Assembly: GCA_029851835.1 (NCBI GenBank)
Contig: JARKVD010000005.1
Span: 1-55,340, forward strand
Length of the DNA: 55,340 nucleotides
Origin: Clostridium sp.
GTDB taxonomy: Bacteria > Bacillota > Clostridia > Clostridiales > Clostridiaceae
Direction: 5' to 3'
The notes under the pieces are model-generated. The model was given only the letters and a program-made list of their open reading frames with translations, had not been told where the DNA came from and made no database searches. Position 1 is the first letter of the stretch. Every line of letters begins with the position of its first letter. The position numbers and the translations under genes were made by a program. This document shows positions 7,411 to 17,416 of the stretch, piece after piece.

Positions 7411-9771
7411 TTATTCTATACCCCTTTTATAATGACCTCTGGTGTAATTTTCTTTTAAGTTAAGTTCTTCACCTTTTAAAATATAGTTTAGAACCTGCAT
7501 TGTTTCAGTGTAACCTTCATCAATGAAGTCTGCTCTGAAATTATTTATGTTATTCTTTTTAAACTCTTTTAAATAAGGTACAAGGTTAACAGCTACAGTA
7601 TTGTATATGTGGCTTCTGCAGTATCTATCAGTTTTAACTAAAAATTCTTCATTCATTCTGTCTCTAAGAACAAATCTATCCTTATAGCATCCAAAACTGC
7701 AGTTTGACTGCGCACTCTTAGTTCCAAAGGTGCTTCCTATAACACAATACTCACTTATCATAAGTTCATACTTACCATAAACCACAACTTGTGCTGGAGT
7801 ATTCAGCTTCTTCGCAACTCCAAACATCTCCCTGCTGTTCAGCTCAACACTTAAAGCTGACATATCCGTAAATCTATCGTAGAATTTATAGCCTTCACTA
7901 TTTATGATGTTCAGCTTGTAATCTCCAATGATCGAAGTTTTATCCTTAAAGATATTGATTATACCAAGGTTCGCCGTAACTATTCCCTTTATCTTTGGAA
8001 GATGCTTTTGGACTATGGTAACCACTTGCTCAAACTCACTTTTAATTATATTAGGAACAACTAGATAAAGATTTTCATAATCTACTTTATCTAAGTTAAT
8101 AGCAGAACCCTTTTGGAAAATGTCCACAGCTAAAGCTGGTGCTGCTTCTGGATTCTCCTTTGCAAAATCAAGCACTGCCTTAAGCTGTTCATCGGATTTA
8201 ACACAAATTAAGTATTCTTCCTTAAACTTATGCTTAGCAAATACCTGCTTTTCCTCTTTATCTTTCTTCTCAATTGTTCTTTTATCTCTATTATCAATAT
8301 GATGCATTATCTTTTCGATTAAGTCACGTCTTCCACTATTGATGGAAGATACTCTTAAGAATCCATCCTCAAATTTTTCAAACTCTACACCTTCTAATTT
8401 AAACGGTGTATCCCCAAGCTTTCCTAAATTCTTTATCATAGAGTCCCTATCCATAGGTTTATTTGATGCAACCTCCACCATGTCTCCATAAACTTCAAAA
8501 TGCTTTCCATCATAATCTGCAGCCAGATACATTCTTTCACCAGGTGCAACTCTCACATGGATTGTCAGTGGAAGTTTAACTCCATAGATATCCTCATAAT
8601 TCTTTTGAAGCTCACTTAAAAGCTTGCTGTCTGATGTAACATACACTGATTCACCTGGCTTATACTTTGATGGGATAAGCTTAACTACATCACCTTTAAA
8701 GGCTTCCTTAACCTTTTCCTTGCCCTTAATGATGTTAGTAACAGTAAATCCACTATTATCCGTTCTAACTCCATCCTGACATCTTAGGTCCTTTTCAAGC
8801 TTTATGGTGTAATCACCCGCTACCTTTCCAAGGAATACCCCTGTGTTCTTAGGACAGTTATAGGCCATCATATCTCTTCCTATATTTCCTCTAAGATATG
8901 CCTTTGAAAAACCTTCTCTATTAAATAACTGATTTAGCATAGCCTTCTTAGGTGCTATATCAAACTTCTTTTTATTATAAACACTATCTATAGCTTCTCT
9001 ATAGCTGGTTACAACTCCACTTACATACTCTGGCTTCTTCATTCTTCCTTCAATCTTTAAAGATGAAGTCCCACTTTCAATTAAAGCTTTAATCTCTTCA
9101 ATGGTGCAAGTATCCTTAGGGCTCAATAAGTAACCTTCTTTGCTTTCTCCAGTGCTCTTCATTATAATGCTGTATGGAAGTCTGCATGGCTGAGCACAAC
9201 GTCCTCTATTTCCGCTTCTACCTCCAATAACACTGCTCATTAAGCATTGTCCAGAGTAACTGATACATAAAGCTCCATGAACAAAGATTTCCGTTTCAAT
9301 GCCTAAATCTGTAGAAATATATTTTATCTCTTCTAGGCTCAGCTCTCTTGAAAGAACTATTCTGTGGAAGCCCTGTTCCTTTAAGAAAAGAGCTCCTTCT
9401 CCATTATGAATGCTCATTTGAGTTGAAGCATGTATCTCAAAGTCAGGAATCTCCTCCTTAAGACGCTTAAATAATCCAAGATCTTGAGTTATTAAAGCAT
9501 CTACTCCTATTTTGTACAAAAATTTTCCATAATCTATAGCTTCTTGAAACTCTTCTTCCTTAATTAAAGTGTTAAAAGCTATATACACCTTAACGTTATA
9601 TAAATGACAATACTTCACTGCCTCAATTAATTGCTCTTCACCAAAATTGCTGGCATAAGCCCTTGCAGAGAACTTAGTTCCCCCCATATATATAGCATCT
9701 GCTCCTCCTTGGACAGCTGCATAAATACTTTCCATACTTCCACCTGGGGCAAGTAATTCTATTTTATCCAT
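7411..9771 (-). CDS. U32 family peptidase (RlhA-like, with DUF3656-type C-terminal region)
   Basis: A 786-residue U32 family protein. The first half starts MDKIELLAPGGSMESIYAAV and carries the U32 signature EIFVHGALCISYSGQCLMSS with SGNRGRCAQPCRLPY (near 165-205), whose cysteines are conserved in the family. The second half matches the long two-part architecture of E. coli RlhA (23S rRNA C2501 hydroxylation), so an RNA-hydroxylation role is more likely than proteolysis; this is inference from family and length. The start is the ATG at 9771 with AGGAG eight bases upstream; an upstream in-frame GTG overlaps that ribosome site. It heads the operon with mutS2. Confidence 0.86.
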   Translation of the reverse strand: MDKIELLAPGGSMESIYAAVQGGADAIYMGGTKFSARAYASNFGEEQLIEAVKYCHLYNVKVYIAFNTLIKEEEFQEAIDYGKFLYKIGVDALITQDLGLFKRLKEEIPDFEIHASTQMSIHNGEGALFLKEQGFHRIVLSRELSLEEIKYISTDLGIETEIFVHGALCISYSGQCLMSSVIGGRSGNRGRCAQPCRLPYSIIMKSTGESKEGYLLSPKDTCTIEEIKALIESGTSSLKIEGRMKKPEYVSGVVTSYREAIDSVYNKKKFDIAPKKAMLNQLFNREGFSKAYLRGNIGRDMMAYNCPKNTGVFLGKVAGDYTIKLEKDLRCQDGVRTDNSGFTVTNIIKGKEKVKEAFKGDVVKLIPSKYKPGESVYVTSDSKLLSELQKNYEDIYGVKLPLTIHVRVAPGERMYLAADYDGKHFEVYGDMVEVASNKPMDRDSMIKNLGKLGDTPFKLEGVEFEKFEDGFLRVSSINSGRRDLIEKIMHHIDNRDKRTIEKKDKEEKQVFAKHKFKEEYLICVKSDEQLKAVLDFAKENPEAAPALAVDIFQKGSAINLDKVDYENLYLVVPNIIKSEFEQVVTIVQKHLPKIKGIVTANLGIINIFKDKTSIIGDYKLNIINSEGYKFYDRFTDMSALSVELNSREMFGVAKKLNTPAQVVVYGKYELMISEYCVIGSTFGTKSAQSNCSFGCYKDRFVLRDRMNEEFLVKTDRYCRSHIYNTVAVNLVPYLKEFKKNNINNFRADFIDEGYTETMQVLNYILKGEELNLKENYTRGHYKRGIE

Positions 9772-9876
9772 TGTTATCACTCCTAATATCTAAACGAAAG
9801 CAATTAAAGCTGCCTTCTTCCAACTACTTAGTTAATCATTCTATCTTTTGTTTTTTTCAAAATCTACTCACCGTTT

Positions 9877-9903
9877 ATTATACCACAATTCCCTTCATTA
9901 CAA
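9877..9903 (-). promoter_or_regulatory. Predicted extended -10 promoter of the U32-mutS2 operon
   Basis: On the minus strand an extended -10 element TGGTATAAT has its TATAAT at 9877-9882. TTGTAA (9898-9903) lies only 15 bases upstream, so the extended -10 probably does most of the work. It sits about 105 bases before the U32 start. Confidence 0.5.
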
Positions 9904-9956
9904 ACCCTTCCCATTTAATCATTGACTTAAAACCATTAATATTAATTTTCGAAAAT

Positions 9957-9991
9957 AAAAATGCGAACCCTTTACATGAGCTCGCATTTTT
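9957..9991 (-). terminator. Terminator after the glycosyltransferase gene
   Basis: Ten-base arms AAAAATGCGA (9957-9966) and TCGCATTTTT (9982-9991) enclose a 15-base loop directly after the stop at 9999. The T-rich arm serves minus-strand transcription, and the symmetry allows use in both directions. Confidence 0.75.
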
Positions 9992-9998
9992 ATAAAAA

Positions 9999-10991
9999 TT
10001 ATTTAGTTACTAATAAATACCCCTTATAAATCTCTTCCAACATTCTATCAACTCTATAATTATCTCTTATATAATTCTTCAATTTATCATTCTTTTTAGT
10101 ACTTATAGCCTTTTTCACAGCATTTTTAATGCTGTCATACTCATAAGGATCGCAGTATACTGCCATATCCTTAAAATATTCCCTTGATGCACCTTCCTCA
10201 GAAACCACAATATTGCACCCCTGTGCCCCAGCCTTAAGAGATGATAAGCTGGTTACTTCTGAAAAACTTGCTAAAACATGCGCCTTTGCAAAACTATAAG
10301 CATTATATAAATCATACTCCTTCATAAAACCTAAATAGCTTGTTGTTTTGTATTTCAAACAAGCCTTTAAATATTCTTCATCCATAGCTGTTCCAACTAA
10401 AACTAAATTAATTTTTAGCTCATTGCACACCTTACTTAGGATCAATTGATTTTTACATTCACAGATTCTTCCAACACATAAAACATATTTATCTATGGCA
10501 TATCTGCTTTTAAAATCGTAAAGTGGGATGTCTTCATAATTCACCTTTACTCCGTTATGAACTGTAATAACCTTTCCTCTAACTCCAAAATCTCTGGCAA
10601 TTAATTCTCTCTCATAATTACTGTTACATATTATTAGTTTGCTCTTTTTTAGAATAAGCTCTCGATAAGCCTTGCAATTGTTCCAAGAGTTAACTCTGGA
10701 TGTATTATTAGTATATTCAAAGAATCTACTCATATTAAAATACATAGGTGACACAACAATATTACATTTATAATTACTTGCTCTTTTAAAATGGGTATAG
10801 GTATCAAATATGTTTTTTACATCAAAGAGATGTACTATATCAAACTTTCCATAGTCAACCTCCTCACTGGCACCACATATCTGCACCTCAATATTTCTCT
10901 CTTTTAAAAAGTTGTATATCTTAAATATAATATCCATATCTCCACTATTTGAATTTGTATAATCACTTCTAGCGCATAATAAAACTTTCAC
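9999..10991 (-). CDS. Glycosyltransferase, GT4-like (GT-B fold)
   Basis: A 330-residue GT-B glycosyltransferase of family GT4 type, cytoplasmic or membrane-associated, probably transferring a sugar from a nucleotide donor. Visible elements are an N-terminal Rossmann strand MKVLLCARSD, an inter-domain region VITVHNGVKVNYEDI, the donor-domain opening YVLCVGRICECKNQLIL near residue 168, and SFSEVTSLSSLKAGAQGCNIVVSEEGASREYF near 242, where the conserved E-x7-E pattern of GT4 lies. The start is GTG (10989-10991) with GGAGG eight bases upstream. It is monocistronic, between two terminators. Acceptor and donor are unknown. Confidence 0.8.
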   Translation of the reverse strand: MKVLLCARSDYTNSNSGDMDIIFKIYNFLKERNIEVQICGASEEVDYGKFDIVHLFDVKNIFDTYTHFKRASNYKCNIVVSPMYFNMSRFFEYTNNTSRVNSWNNCKAYRELILKKSKLIICNSNYERELIARDFGVRGKVITVHNGVKVNYEDIPLYDFKSRYAIDKYVLCVGRICECKNQLILSKVCNELKINLVLVGTAMDEEYLKACLKYKTTSYLGFMKEYDLYNAYSFAKAHVLASFSEVTSLSSLKAGAQGCNIVVSEEGASREYFKDMAVYCDPYEYDSIKNAVKKAISTKKNDKLKNYIRDNYRVDRMLEEIYKGYLLVTK

Positions 10992-11122
10992 GTTATAATC
11001 CTCCTAAAGAATTATGGTTTTATCTAATACCTATGCCCTATAAATTTTAATTATCACAAATAGCAATAATTTTGTAAATAAAAATAAAACACTACATAAT
11101 TAAATTAGGTACTCTATATACT

Positions 11123-11168
11123 AAAAACTATCAATGACAGTTCTAAGGAACTGTCATTGATAGTTTTT
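11123..11168 (-). terminator. Terminator of the zapA-like gene
   Basis: A perfect 21-bp stem (11123-11143 paired with 11148-11168) has a TAAG loop and ends in a run of T. It overlaps the stop codon of the zapA-like gene at 11167 by two bases and probably works in both directions. Confidence 0.9.
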
Positions 11169-11877
11169 ACTTTTTAATTAATGGTGCTTGTCCTAATTTT
11201 ATTAACTTTAAATTTTTGTCCTCAAGTTCTTTAGTAAGCTCTTCTATCCTTCTAACTCTAGCCATTTCTTGATATCTAAATCTATTATTTTCTGCTAGAA
11301 GTTTTTTGCTAAAGCCCTGCTGCTTTTTATGCTCTTCCTTTAGCTTATTTTCCACTTCTTCCATTATAGTTAACTGCTGCTTTAATGACTCTATTTCAGC
11401 TTGCTTTTCTTCAGCTAATTTTTTAAATTCAGCTTGTTTCGCTTCAAAAAGTCTATCATACTCAGCAAGTTTTATTTGCAATTCCTTTACATTTTCTGAT
11501 TCTAGCTCTTCTGTGGCTGTTTTCAATTCTTCTGCAGCCGCTTTTAAAGCACTGTTTAAGTTTATATTTTCTTCGTGCATCGCTTCATAATCTCTCTTTA
11601 TCATTTCAGTTTCAGAGATAAGCTCCTTATGCTCTCTAGATAATAGCTTATAATTTTCATTAACTCTTTCAAAAGCCTCTTTATGCTTAAAAACTTCATC
11701 ACCTAAATTAATAGCAGCTAATATAGTTGCATCTGGACGGCTTATTTTAGTATTCTTTATCATTAAGCTATTTATTTTATTATCAATATATTGAGCCACC
11801 ATTTGTAAGTACTCATTGTTTTCTTCACCACGAAGGTTATATTCCATTCCATTTATTTTAACTGTTATAATGTTCAC
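11167..11877 (-). CDS. zapA: ZapA-like cell division protein with extended coiled coil
   Basis: ZapA binds FtsZ and bundles protofilaments at the division ring. Residues 1-85 match the ZapA domain: MNIITVKINGMEYNLRGEE, YLQMVAQYIDNKIN and DATILAAINLGDEVFK. Ordinary ZapA proteins are about 90-110 residues; this one continues to 236 with an almost uninterrupted charged coiled coil (about 75-225, rich in EL, KEL and AE heptads). Clostridial ZapA proteins are often longer than those of Bacillus, but the tail may give extra partners. The start is GTG with AGAGGGTG upstream. It lies upstream of the glycosyltransferase but is separated from it by a strong terminator. Confidence 0.82.
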   Translation of the reverse strand: MNIITVKINGMEYNLRGEENNEYLQMVAQYIDNKINSLMIKNTKISRPDATILAAINLGDEVFKHKEAFERVNENYKLLSREHKELISETEMIKRDYEAMHEENINLNSALKAAAEELKTATEELESENVKELQIKLAEYDRLFEAKQAEFKKLAEEKQAEIESLKQQLTIMEEVENKLKEEHKKQQGFSKKLLAENNRFRYQEMARVRRIEELTKELEDKNLKLIKLGQAPLIKK

Positions 11878-12066
11878 ATAAACACCCTCTTAATACAAAT
11901 TTACACTTAGATAAACCTACCATTATTTTAACATATATTAGCTACTTATTAAATACAGTATTTTAAAATCTCCACAGAAATCCTCAGATTTATTAAACTT
12001 CCTCACCCTATACTCTTATAAATATGAAAAATCATCTCCTTTTCGGATTAAATTCCACTAAAAAGC

Positions 12067-12108
12067 AAAAAAATGTTGATATTGAAGGCTACTCCCTCAA
12101 TATCAACA
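12067..12108 (-). terminator. Terminator of pheST
   Basis: A 15-bp stem with one mismatch (12074-12088 with 12094-12108, starting TGTTGATATTGA) and a 5-base loop is followed on the minus strand by seven T (12067-12073). It begins nine bases after the pheT stop. Confidence 0.9.
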
Positions 12109-12116
12109 TCTCTATT

Positions 12117-14495
12117 TTATCTTAATTCAGCTCCAAGCTTGTGCTCTAAGCTTTTTAATATTTTATCATGAACCTTATTAACATCTGCATCTGTTAAAGT
12201 TCTATCAGAGTGTCTGTAAACTAAAGCATAAGCTATGCTCTTCTTACCTTCTGGAATCTGACTTCCTTTATAAACGTCAAATAAGTTAGCGCTTTCTAAG
12301 ATGCCTCCCCCCTGCTTCTTAATTGTGTCTTCTATCTCTTGTACAAGAACAGTGTCATCAACAAGAATAGCTATATCCCTTGTTACAGCTGGGAATTTTG
12401 GAAGAGCTTTATATCTTCTATCAGATTTAGCACACTCAAATAACATATCTAAGTTAAGCTCTGCAATAAAGCATCTTGTATCTATACCATAGTTTTCACT
12501 AACATCTGGATGGATTTCTCCAATTACTCCTGATATTTTATTTCTTAACTTAAGAGCTGCTGTTTTTCCTGGGTGGAAGGTTGGATTTTCACTTTCTCTA
12601 ACGAACCCAGCATTTTCAATTCCAAGTCCAGCAAGAACATTTTCAACAACACCCTTAAGCTCTAAATAATCTCCAGCACCATACATACCGATTGTTAAGA
12701 TATTTCTCTCCTCTGGAAGCTGAGTTTCATCTTCATTCTTGATATATACTTTACCTATTTCAAACAGCATTGCATACTCATTGCTCTTAACGTAATTTCT
12801 AGCTAATGATTCCATCATTGAAGATAAAGTTGTTGTTCTCATTACTTTGAAATCTTCACCTAGTGGATTTCTGATTTCAACCACATCTCTAAGACTGCTA
12901 TCTGCTGGTATTAAAAGCTTATCGAAGATTTTATTACTTACGAAAGAGTAGCTTATAGATTGGTTATATCCGCTTCCTATTAAAGCATTTATAACTCTAT
13001 CTTCTAATTTTTGCTTTTCAGATTTACCTGATTTCTCTGCTTCGCAAGTTGCTAAAGTTGATTCAAAGTTGTTGTAACCGTGAATTCTAGCAACTTCTTC
13101 TGCAATATCCTCTTTAATATTTAAATCGCTTCTGAAGGTTGGGCAAGTAACAACTAAATTATCTCCCTCTATCTCAGTGAATAAATCTAATCCATCAAGG
13201 TATTTTTTCATATCTATTGGAGATATTCTGCTTCCTAAGAATTTGTTTATCCATTTGAAATCTACAGTTAAAGTATGTGGCTTTTTAACCTCATTATAAA
13301 TGTCTATTTCACCAGCCATAACTGTTCCAGCACCTAACTCTTCTACAAGAGCACATACTCTCTTAATAGCTAATTCACATAGGTTTGGATCTAAGTCCTT
13401 CTCAAACTTACCTGATGCCTCTGTTCTTAAGTTTAACTTCTTAGAAGTGTTTCTGATGTTAAGTCCATTAAAATTAGCACTTTCTAAGATTATCATAGTA
13501 GTATCTTCCTTAACTTCTGAGTTAAGTCCACCCATAACCCCTGCAAGTCCTATAGTCTTTTCTCCATCTTTTATGCAAAGCATAGAACTATCTATGGTTC
13601 TTTCCTCTCCATCAAGAGTTGTGAACTTCTCGCCATCTTTTCCTTCTTCAACAACAATAGTATTTGACTCTATGTCTCTTGCATCGAAGGCATGTAATGG
13701 CTGTCCAAGCTCTAACATAACAAAGTTAGTTATATCGACAATATTATTTATTGGTCTAACGTCAGCTTCTAATAATCTTTCCTGCATCCATTGTGGTGAT
13801 GGCTCTATTTTAATGTTGCTAATTCCTTTAGCCATATATCTTCTACATAAAGAACTTCTAACTTCAACCTTATAAGTATCTGTTATATCAGTATTATCCT
13901 TTATAGTATACTCCAGATTTGGCATTTTGTAAGAAGTACCTAATGTTGCAGCAGTTTCCCTTGCCATACCAATGATGCTGAAGCAGTCAGCTCTGTTAGA
14001 AGTTATTTCAAAGTCAATTATAGCGCTTTCAAGTGGAAGTACAGACTTTATATCAACTCCTATTGGTGTATCTTCTGGCATTATTAAAAGGCCGTGTACT
14101 GGCTCATCTCCAGCTATTCCTAACTCTTCTTCTGAACAGAACATACCGTTAGAAACTACTCCTCTTAATTTACCTTTTTTAATCTTTAATCCACCGTGTA
14201 GGGTAGAACCGTGAAGAGCCACTGGAACTATATCCTGCTCCTTCATGTTAGTAGCTGCAGTAACTATTTGAATTGGTTCATCTTTATTTATATCAACTGC
14301 ACAAACAACTAGCTTTTCAGCATCTGGATGTCTTTCTATCTTTGTTATTTTTCCTGTAACAACGTTTGAAATTTCATCTCCTGTAAGGATTACTTCTTCA
14401 ACCTTTGAACCTGATAGAGTAAGTGCGTCTGCAAGCTCTACAGGTGAAATATTTATATCAACATAATCATTTAACCATTTAACTGGATATTTCAT
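12117..14495 (-). CDS. pheT: Phenylalanine--tRNA ligase beta subunit
   Basis: The beta subunit of the cytoplasmic (alpha-beta)2 PheRS, carrying tRNA-binding and editing functions. The 792-residue length is standard. An OB-fold EMAP-like tRNA-binding domain lies at about 40-150 ([20 protein letters not shown]). The B3/B4 editing region follows ([17 protein letters not shown] near 165), then B5 (FKWINKFLG near 405), and the C-terminal ferredoxin-fold anticodon-binding domain at about 700-792 ([16 protein letters not shown]). The start has GGAGGGAC upstream. It is 19 bases from pheS, and both are controlled by the Phe T-box. Confidence 0.97.
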   Translation of the reverse strand: MKYPVKWLNDYVDINISPVELADALTLSGSKVEEVILTGDEISNVVTGKITKIERHPDAEKLVVCAVDINKDEPIQIVTAATNMKEQDIVPVALHGSTLHGGLKIKKGKLRGVVSNGMFCSEEELGIAGDEPVHGLLIMPEDTPIGVDIKSVLPLESAIIDFEITSNRADCFSIIGMARETAATLGTSYKMPNLEYTIKDNTDITDTYKVEVRSSLCRRYMAKGISNIKIEPSPQWMQERLLEADVRPINNIVDITNFVMLELGQPLHAFDARDIESNTIVVEEGKDGEKFTTLDGEERTIDSSMLCIKDGEKTIGLAGVMGGLNSEVKEDTTMIILESANFNGLNIRNTSKKLNLRTEASGKFEKDLDPNLCELAIKRVCALVEELGAGTVMAGEIDIYNEVKKPHTLTVDFKWINKFLGSRISPIDMKKYLDGLDLFTEIEGDNLVVTCPTFRSDLNIKEDIAEEVARIHGYNNFESTLATCEAEKSGKSEKQKLEDRVINALIGSGYNQSISYSFVSNKIFDKLLIPADSSLRDVVEIRNPLGEDFKVMRTTTLSSMMESLARNYVKSNEYAMLFEIGKVYIKNEDETQLPEERNILTIGMYGAGDYLELKGVVENVLAGLGIENAGFVRESENPTFHPGKTAALKLRNKISGVIGEIHPDVSENYGIDTRCFIAELNLDMLFECAKSDRRYKALPKFPAVTRDIAILVDDTVLVQEIEDTIKKQGGGILESANLFDVYKGSQIPEGKKSIAYALVYRHSDRTLTDADVNKVHDKILKSLEHKLGAELR

Positions 14496-14514
14496 GTTTT
14501 GTCCCTCCTACCTT

Positions 14515-15534
14515 CTAAAATTGATTTAAGAATCTCATATCACTTTCGTATAGTAACCTGATATCGTCTATTCCGTACTTAAGCATAACCATTCTGTCTA
14601 AACCAAATCCGAAAGCAAATCCACTGTATTTCTCTGGATCGATTCCACCTCTTCTAAGTACGTCAGGGTGTACCATTCCGCAACCAAGGATTTCTATCCA
14701 GCCGCTTCCTTTACATATCTTACATCCTTCACCCTTACAAACGAAGCAAGTTGCATCCATCTCAGCTGATGGCTCTGTGAATGGGAAGTGGTGAGGTCTA
14801 AATTTAACCTTCATCTCATCTCCAAACATTTTTTGAACGAACATTTCAAGAGTTCCTTTTAAATCACCGAAAGTAACTCCCTCAGCTATAACTAGGCCTT
14901 CGACCTGATAGAAGATTGGAGAGTGTGTAGCATCAACAGCATCTGAACGGAAAACCTTTCCTGGTCCAAGCATCTTTATTGGAGGATTTTGATTCTCCAT
15001 AGTTCTAACTTGAATTCCTGATGTTTGAGTTCTTAAAACTATACTATCATTTATATAGAAAGTATCTTGTTCTCCTCTAGCTGGGTGATCCTTTGGAATA
15101 TTTAAAGCCTCGAAGTTGTAGTAATCAGTCTCAACTTCTGGACCTTCTTCTATAGAGAATCCCATAGATAAGAAGATATCATTGATTTGCTCAAGAGTTA
15201 AAGTGATAGGGTGTTTCTTACCCACTATCTGTTTCTTGCCAGGCATAGATATATCTATAACCTCGCTCTCTAATTTTTTCTTCTTCTCAGCACTCTTTAT
15301 AGCTTCTACCTTAGCTTCTAAAGCAGATTCTATCGATTCTCTAACCTCATTGGCAACTTTACCAACCACAGGTCTTTCCTCAGCCGTAAGCTTACCCATT
15401 CCTCTTAAAATTGCAGTAAGCTCACCTTTTTTTCCTAGGTACTTTACTCTAAGATTCTCAAGTTCAGCTTTATCTGAAACTTCATTTAATTGCTCAAGAG
15501 CTGTCTTTTTAATTTGTTCTAATTGTTCTTTCAT
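14515..15534 (-). CDS. pheS: Phenylalanine--tRNA ligase alpha subunit
   Basis: The catalytic alpha subunit of PheRS, 339 residues. An N-terminal coiled coil (about 1-90) that contacts tRNA-Phe precedes the class II core: [20 protein letters not shown] near 108, the motif 2 region [20 protein letters not shown] near 200, and motif 3 in [17 protein letters not shown] near 310. [18 protein letters not shown] segment (four cysteines, probably a zinc site) near 267-284 is found in many bacterial PheS. The ATG has GGAGAATG upstream. It is the first gene after the T-box leader. Confidence 0.97.
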   Translation of the reverse strand: MKEQLEQIKKTALEQLNEVSDKAELENLRVKYLGKKGELTAILRGMGKLTAEERPVVGKVANEVRESIESALEAKVEAIKSAEKKKKLESEVIDISMPGKKQIVGKKHPITLTLEQINDIFLSMGFSIEEGPEVETDYYNFEALNIPKDHPARGEQDTFYINDSIVLRTQTSGIQVRTMENQNPPIKMLGPGKVFRSDAVDATHSPIFYQVEGLVIAEGVTFGDLKGTLEMFVQKMFGDEMKVKFRPHHFPFTEPSAEMDATCFVCKGEGCKICKGSGWIEILGCGMVHPDVLRRGGIDPEKYSGFAFGFGLDRMVMLKYGIDDIRLLYESDMRFLNQF

Positions 15535-15590
15535 AAAACATTCTCCTTTCTAACCATCTATTGTAAATAAGTTTAACCAATTTTTCGCAT

Positions 15591-15830
15591 AAAAAAACCG
15601 TCCCTAAAAAGGGACGGAATATCCGCGGTACCACCCTAATTGAATTTCAATATGAAATTCCACTTAGTAAGTTTATCGACCTTCGCCGTCAATTACTACT
15701 ATTACTTCATAATTGATACTCTAAAGTGAACTTCGAAATAATTTTTATAAGAAGAGCTTTCAGTCTATGACTCTTCATCCCTAGTATAAAAAACTTATAT
15801 CTACTCTCTTTGTCATCGTATATTATTAAT
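15591..15830 (-). promoter_or_regulatory. T-box riboswitch, tRNA-Phe specific
   Basis: Reading the minus strand, the leader of pheST shows a Stem I region with GGATGAAGAG and the distal GAAAG, then GAAG-TTC-ACTTTAGAG. TTC at 15728-15730 is in the position of the specifier codon (Phe). The T-box core GGTGGTACCGCGG is at 15623-15635. The terminator stem CCGTCCC/GGGACGG (15598-15617) is followed by seven T (15591-15597). Binding of uncharged tRNA-Phe should favour the antiterminator and so pheST transcription. The 5' boundary is approximate. Confidence 0.93.
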
Positions 15831-15898
15831 TTATATTATTTAATATTTTTATATGCTACCATATTTTAAAATGTTCTTTAAATTATAACATTAGGAAT

Positions 15899-15927
15899 AT
15901 TATACATATAAAACAAGTAAATTTCAA
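15899..15927 (-). promoter_or_regulatory. Predicted promoter of the pheST T-box leader
   Basis: On the minus strand TTGAAA (15922-15927) and TATAAT (15899-15904) have a 17-base spacer. It lies immediately after the stop codon of the upstream methyltransferase gene and about 70 bases before the start of T-box Stem I. Confidence 0.75.
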
Positions 15928-15930
15928 GTA

Positions 15931-16728
15931 TTAATACTTTCCACTTAAAATTCTTTGTCTTACACCTTCATATATCATTATAGATGATGCAATGGCAACA
16001 TTAAGAGATTCCGTACTTCCTAGCATTGGTATCTTTACCTTCGTTGTAGCCAGCTTCATAACCTCATCACTAATGCCGTTGCCTTCATTTCCAACTGCTA
16101 TAATTGAATTACTCACTAAATCAACCTCATAAAAATTCTTATCAGTCTGCAATGAACTGCAAATCAAATTATAATTTTTACTTAGTAACTCTTTAATAAA
16201 ATCTAAATTATCATTATCTTGAATTAAAGATATATTAAAAATGGATCCCATGGTTGATCTTAAAGTTTTTTCGTTATATAAGTCAACAGTTCCCTTAGTC
16301 ATTATAATTCCTACACAGCCTGCACTATGGGCTGTTCTGATTATTGTTCCAAGGTTTCCTGGGTCCTGAACCTTATCTATTAAAATATATATTCCATCTT
16401 GAACATACTGTTTCTGACTATTCATTTTTACAACAGCTAAAACACCTTGAGAATTCTCAGTAGCTGCAATACTCTTAAATATGTTGTCACTAGTTACATA
16501 AATTTTTTCTATATTTTTTTCTATATAGTCCTGAAACTTCTCTTTAAACTTTTCTAACACAGATTCCTTTACAAGGATTTTATCAATTGTAAAGGAGGAC
16601 TTAAGTCCCTCCTCTACAAATCTAAAGCCTTCTATAATAAATCTTTCAGTTTCATTTCTATATTTTTTATCTTTAAGCTTTTTAATATCCTTAATTGTAT
16701 TGTTCTCTTTACTTGTTATTAGTTGCAC
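15931..16728 (-). CDS. TrmH/SpoU family RNA 2'-O-methyltransferase
   Basis: A SPOUT-class methyltransferase of 265 residues that would methylate a ribose in rRNA or tRNA using SAM. The N-terminal substrate-binding region (about 1-100) starts MQLITSKENNTIKDIKKLKD. The C-terminal SPOUT knot shows motif 1 in LIDKVQDPGNLGTIIRTAHS (about 113-133), motif 2 in IAVGNEGNGISDEVM near 210 and motif 3 in IPMLGSTESLNVAIASSIM near 232. The start is GTG with GGAG eight bases upstream. It is 20 bases downstream of ktrA, and genes of this type commonly sit near pheST in Firmicutes. The exact target nucleotide cannot be assigned. Confidence 0.9.
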   Translation of the reverse strand: MQLITSKENNTIKDIKKLKDKKYRNETERFIIEGFRFVEEGLKSSFTIDKILVKESVLEKFKEKFQDYIEKNIEKIYVTSDNIFKSIAATENSQGVLAVVKMNSQKQYVQDGIYILIDKVQDPGNLGTIIRTAHSAGCVGIIMTKGTVDLYNEKTLRSTMGSIFNISLIQDNDNLDFIKELLSKNYNLICSSLQTDKNFYEVDLVSNSIIAVGNEGNGISDEVMKLATTKVKIPMLGSTESLNVAIASSIMIYEGVRQRILSGKY

Positions 16729-16748
16729 TTATTTCGCTCCTTACCTGA

Positions 16749-17402
16749 CTATAGTCTTTCTATACTATTTAGCTCAGTAGTTCCACCTATAGCAACTATA
16801 ATATCACCTTCTGTAATAACTTCATCTGCAGATGGTGATACATTGATATCATTATCTCTTTTAATGGCAACTACATTTATTCCATATCTAACTCTAAGAT
16901 TTAAGTCTTTTAAAGATGAACCAATCCAATCGTTAGGAGTTACAATCTCTGCAATACTAAAGTCAGGAGACAATTCAATGTAATCTAATATGCTTGAAGA
17001 ACATAGGTTATGAGCAACTCTTATTCCCATATCTCTCTCAGGGAATATAACCCTATTTGCTCCAATTTTATAAAGTACTTTCGCATGCATTGCATTGTTT
17101 GCCTTAGATATTATATGCTTAACATTCATTTCCTTAACTAATAGAGTAGATAAAATATTTGCTTGAATATCTGAACCTATACTAATTATAGCCACATCAA
17201 AATTTCCTATTCCAAGAGCTCTTAAGCTTGCTTCATCATTAGCATCAACCTGTACCGCATGAGTTACTCTATCTGCAATATTTTGAACTCTTTCCTCATC
17301 TATATCAACTGCTAGAACATCATTTCCTAAAGCATATAATGTTTCCGCTACTGATGTTCCAAATCTGCCTAATCCTATAACTATAAATTGTTTTTTACTC
17401 AT
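16749..17402 (-). CDS. ktrA: KtrA/TrkA potassium uptake regulatory subunit
   Basis: The cytoplasmic RCK gating subunit of a Ktr-type K+ uptake system, 217 residues. An N-terminal Rossmann fold has the nucleotide-binding GLGRFG motif at about 9-14 and the acidic residue in NDVLAVDIDEERV. A C-terminal RCK_C domain (about 135-217) ends VAIGGTTELNSIERL. In related Firmicutes this subunit binds ATP/ADP and c-di-AMP. It follows ktrB by 14 bases and has GAGGGG upstream of its ATG, so the two form an operon. Confidence 0.92.
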   Translation of the reverse strand: MSKKQFIVIGLGRFGTSVAETLYALGNDVLAVDIDEERVQNIADRVTHAVQVDANDEASLRALGIGNFDVAIISIGSDIQANILSTLLVKEMNVKHIISKANNAMHAKVLYKIGANRVIFPERDMGIRVAHNLCSSSILDYIELSPDFSIAEIVTPNDWIGSSLKDLNLRVRYGINVVAIKRDNDINVSPSADEVITEGDIIVAIGGTTELNSIERL

Positions 17403-17416
17403 ATTCTAATACCCCT

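Noticed and set aside
9771-9995. Plus-strand 74-residue open frame between the U32 and glycosyltransferase genes
   Set aside because: It has no ribosome site, its composition is that of AT-rich spacer, and it overlaps a promoter and a terminator of the minus strand.
13300-13875. Plus-strand 191-residue open frame
   Set aside because: It is antisense to pheT and has no ribosome site or recognisable domain.
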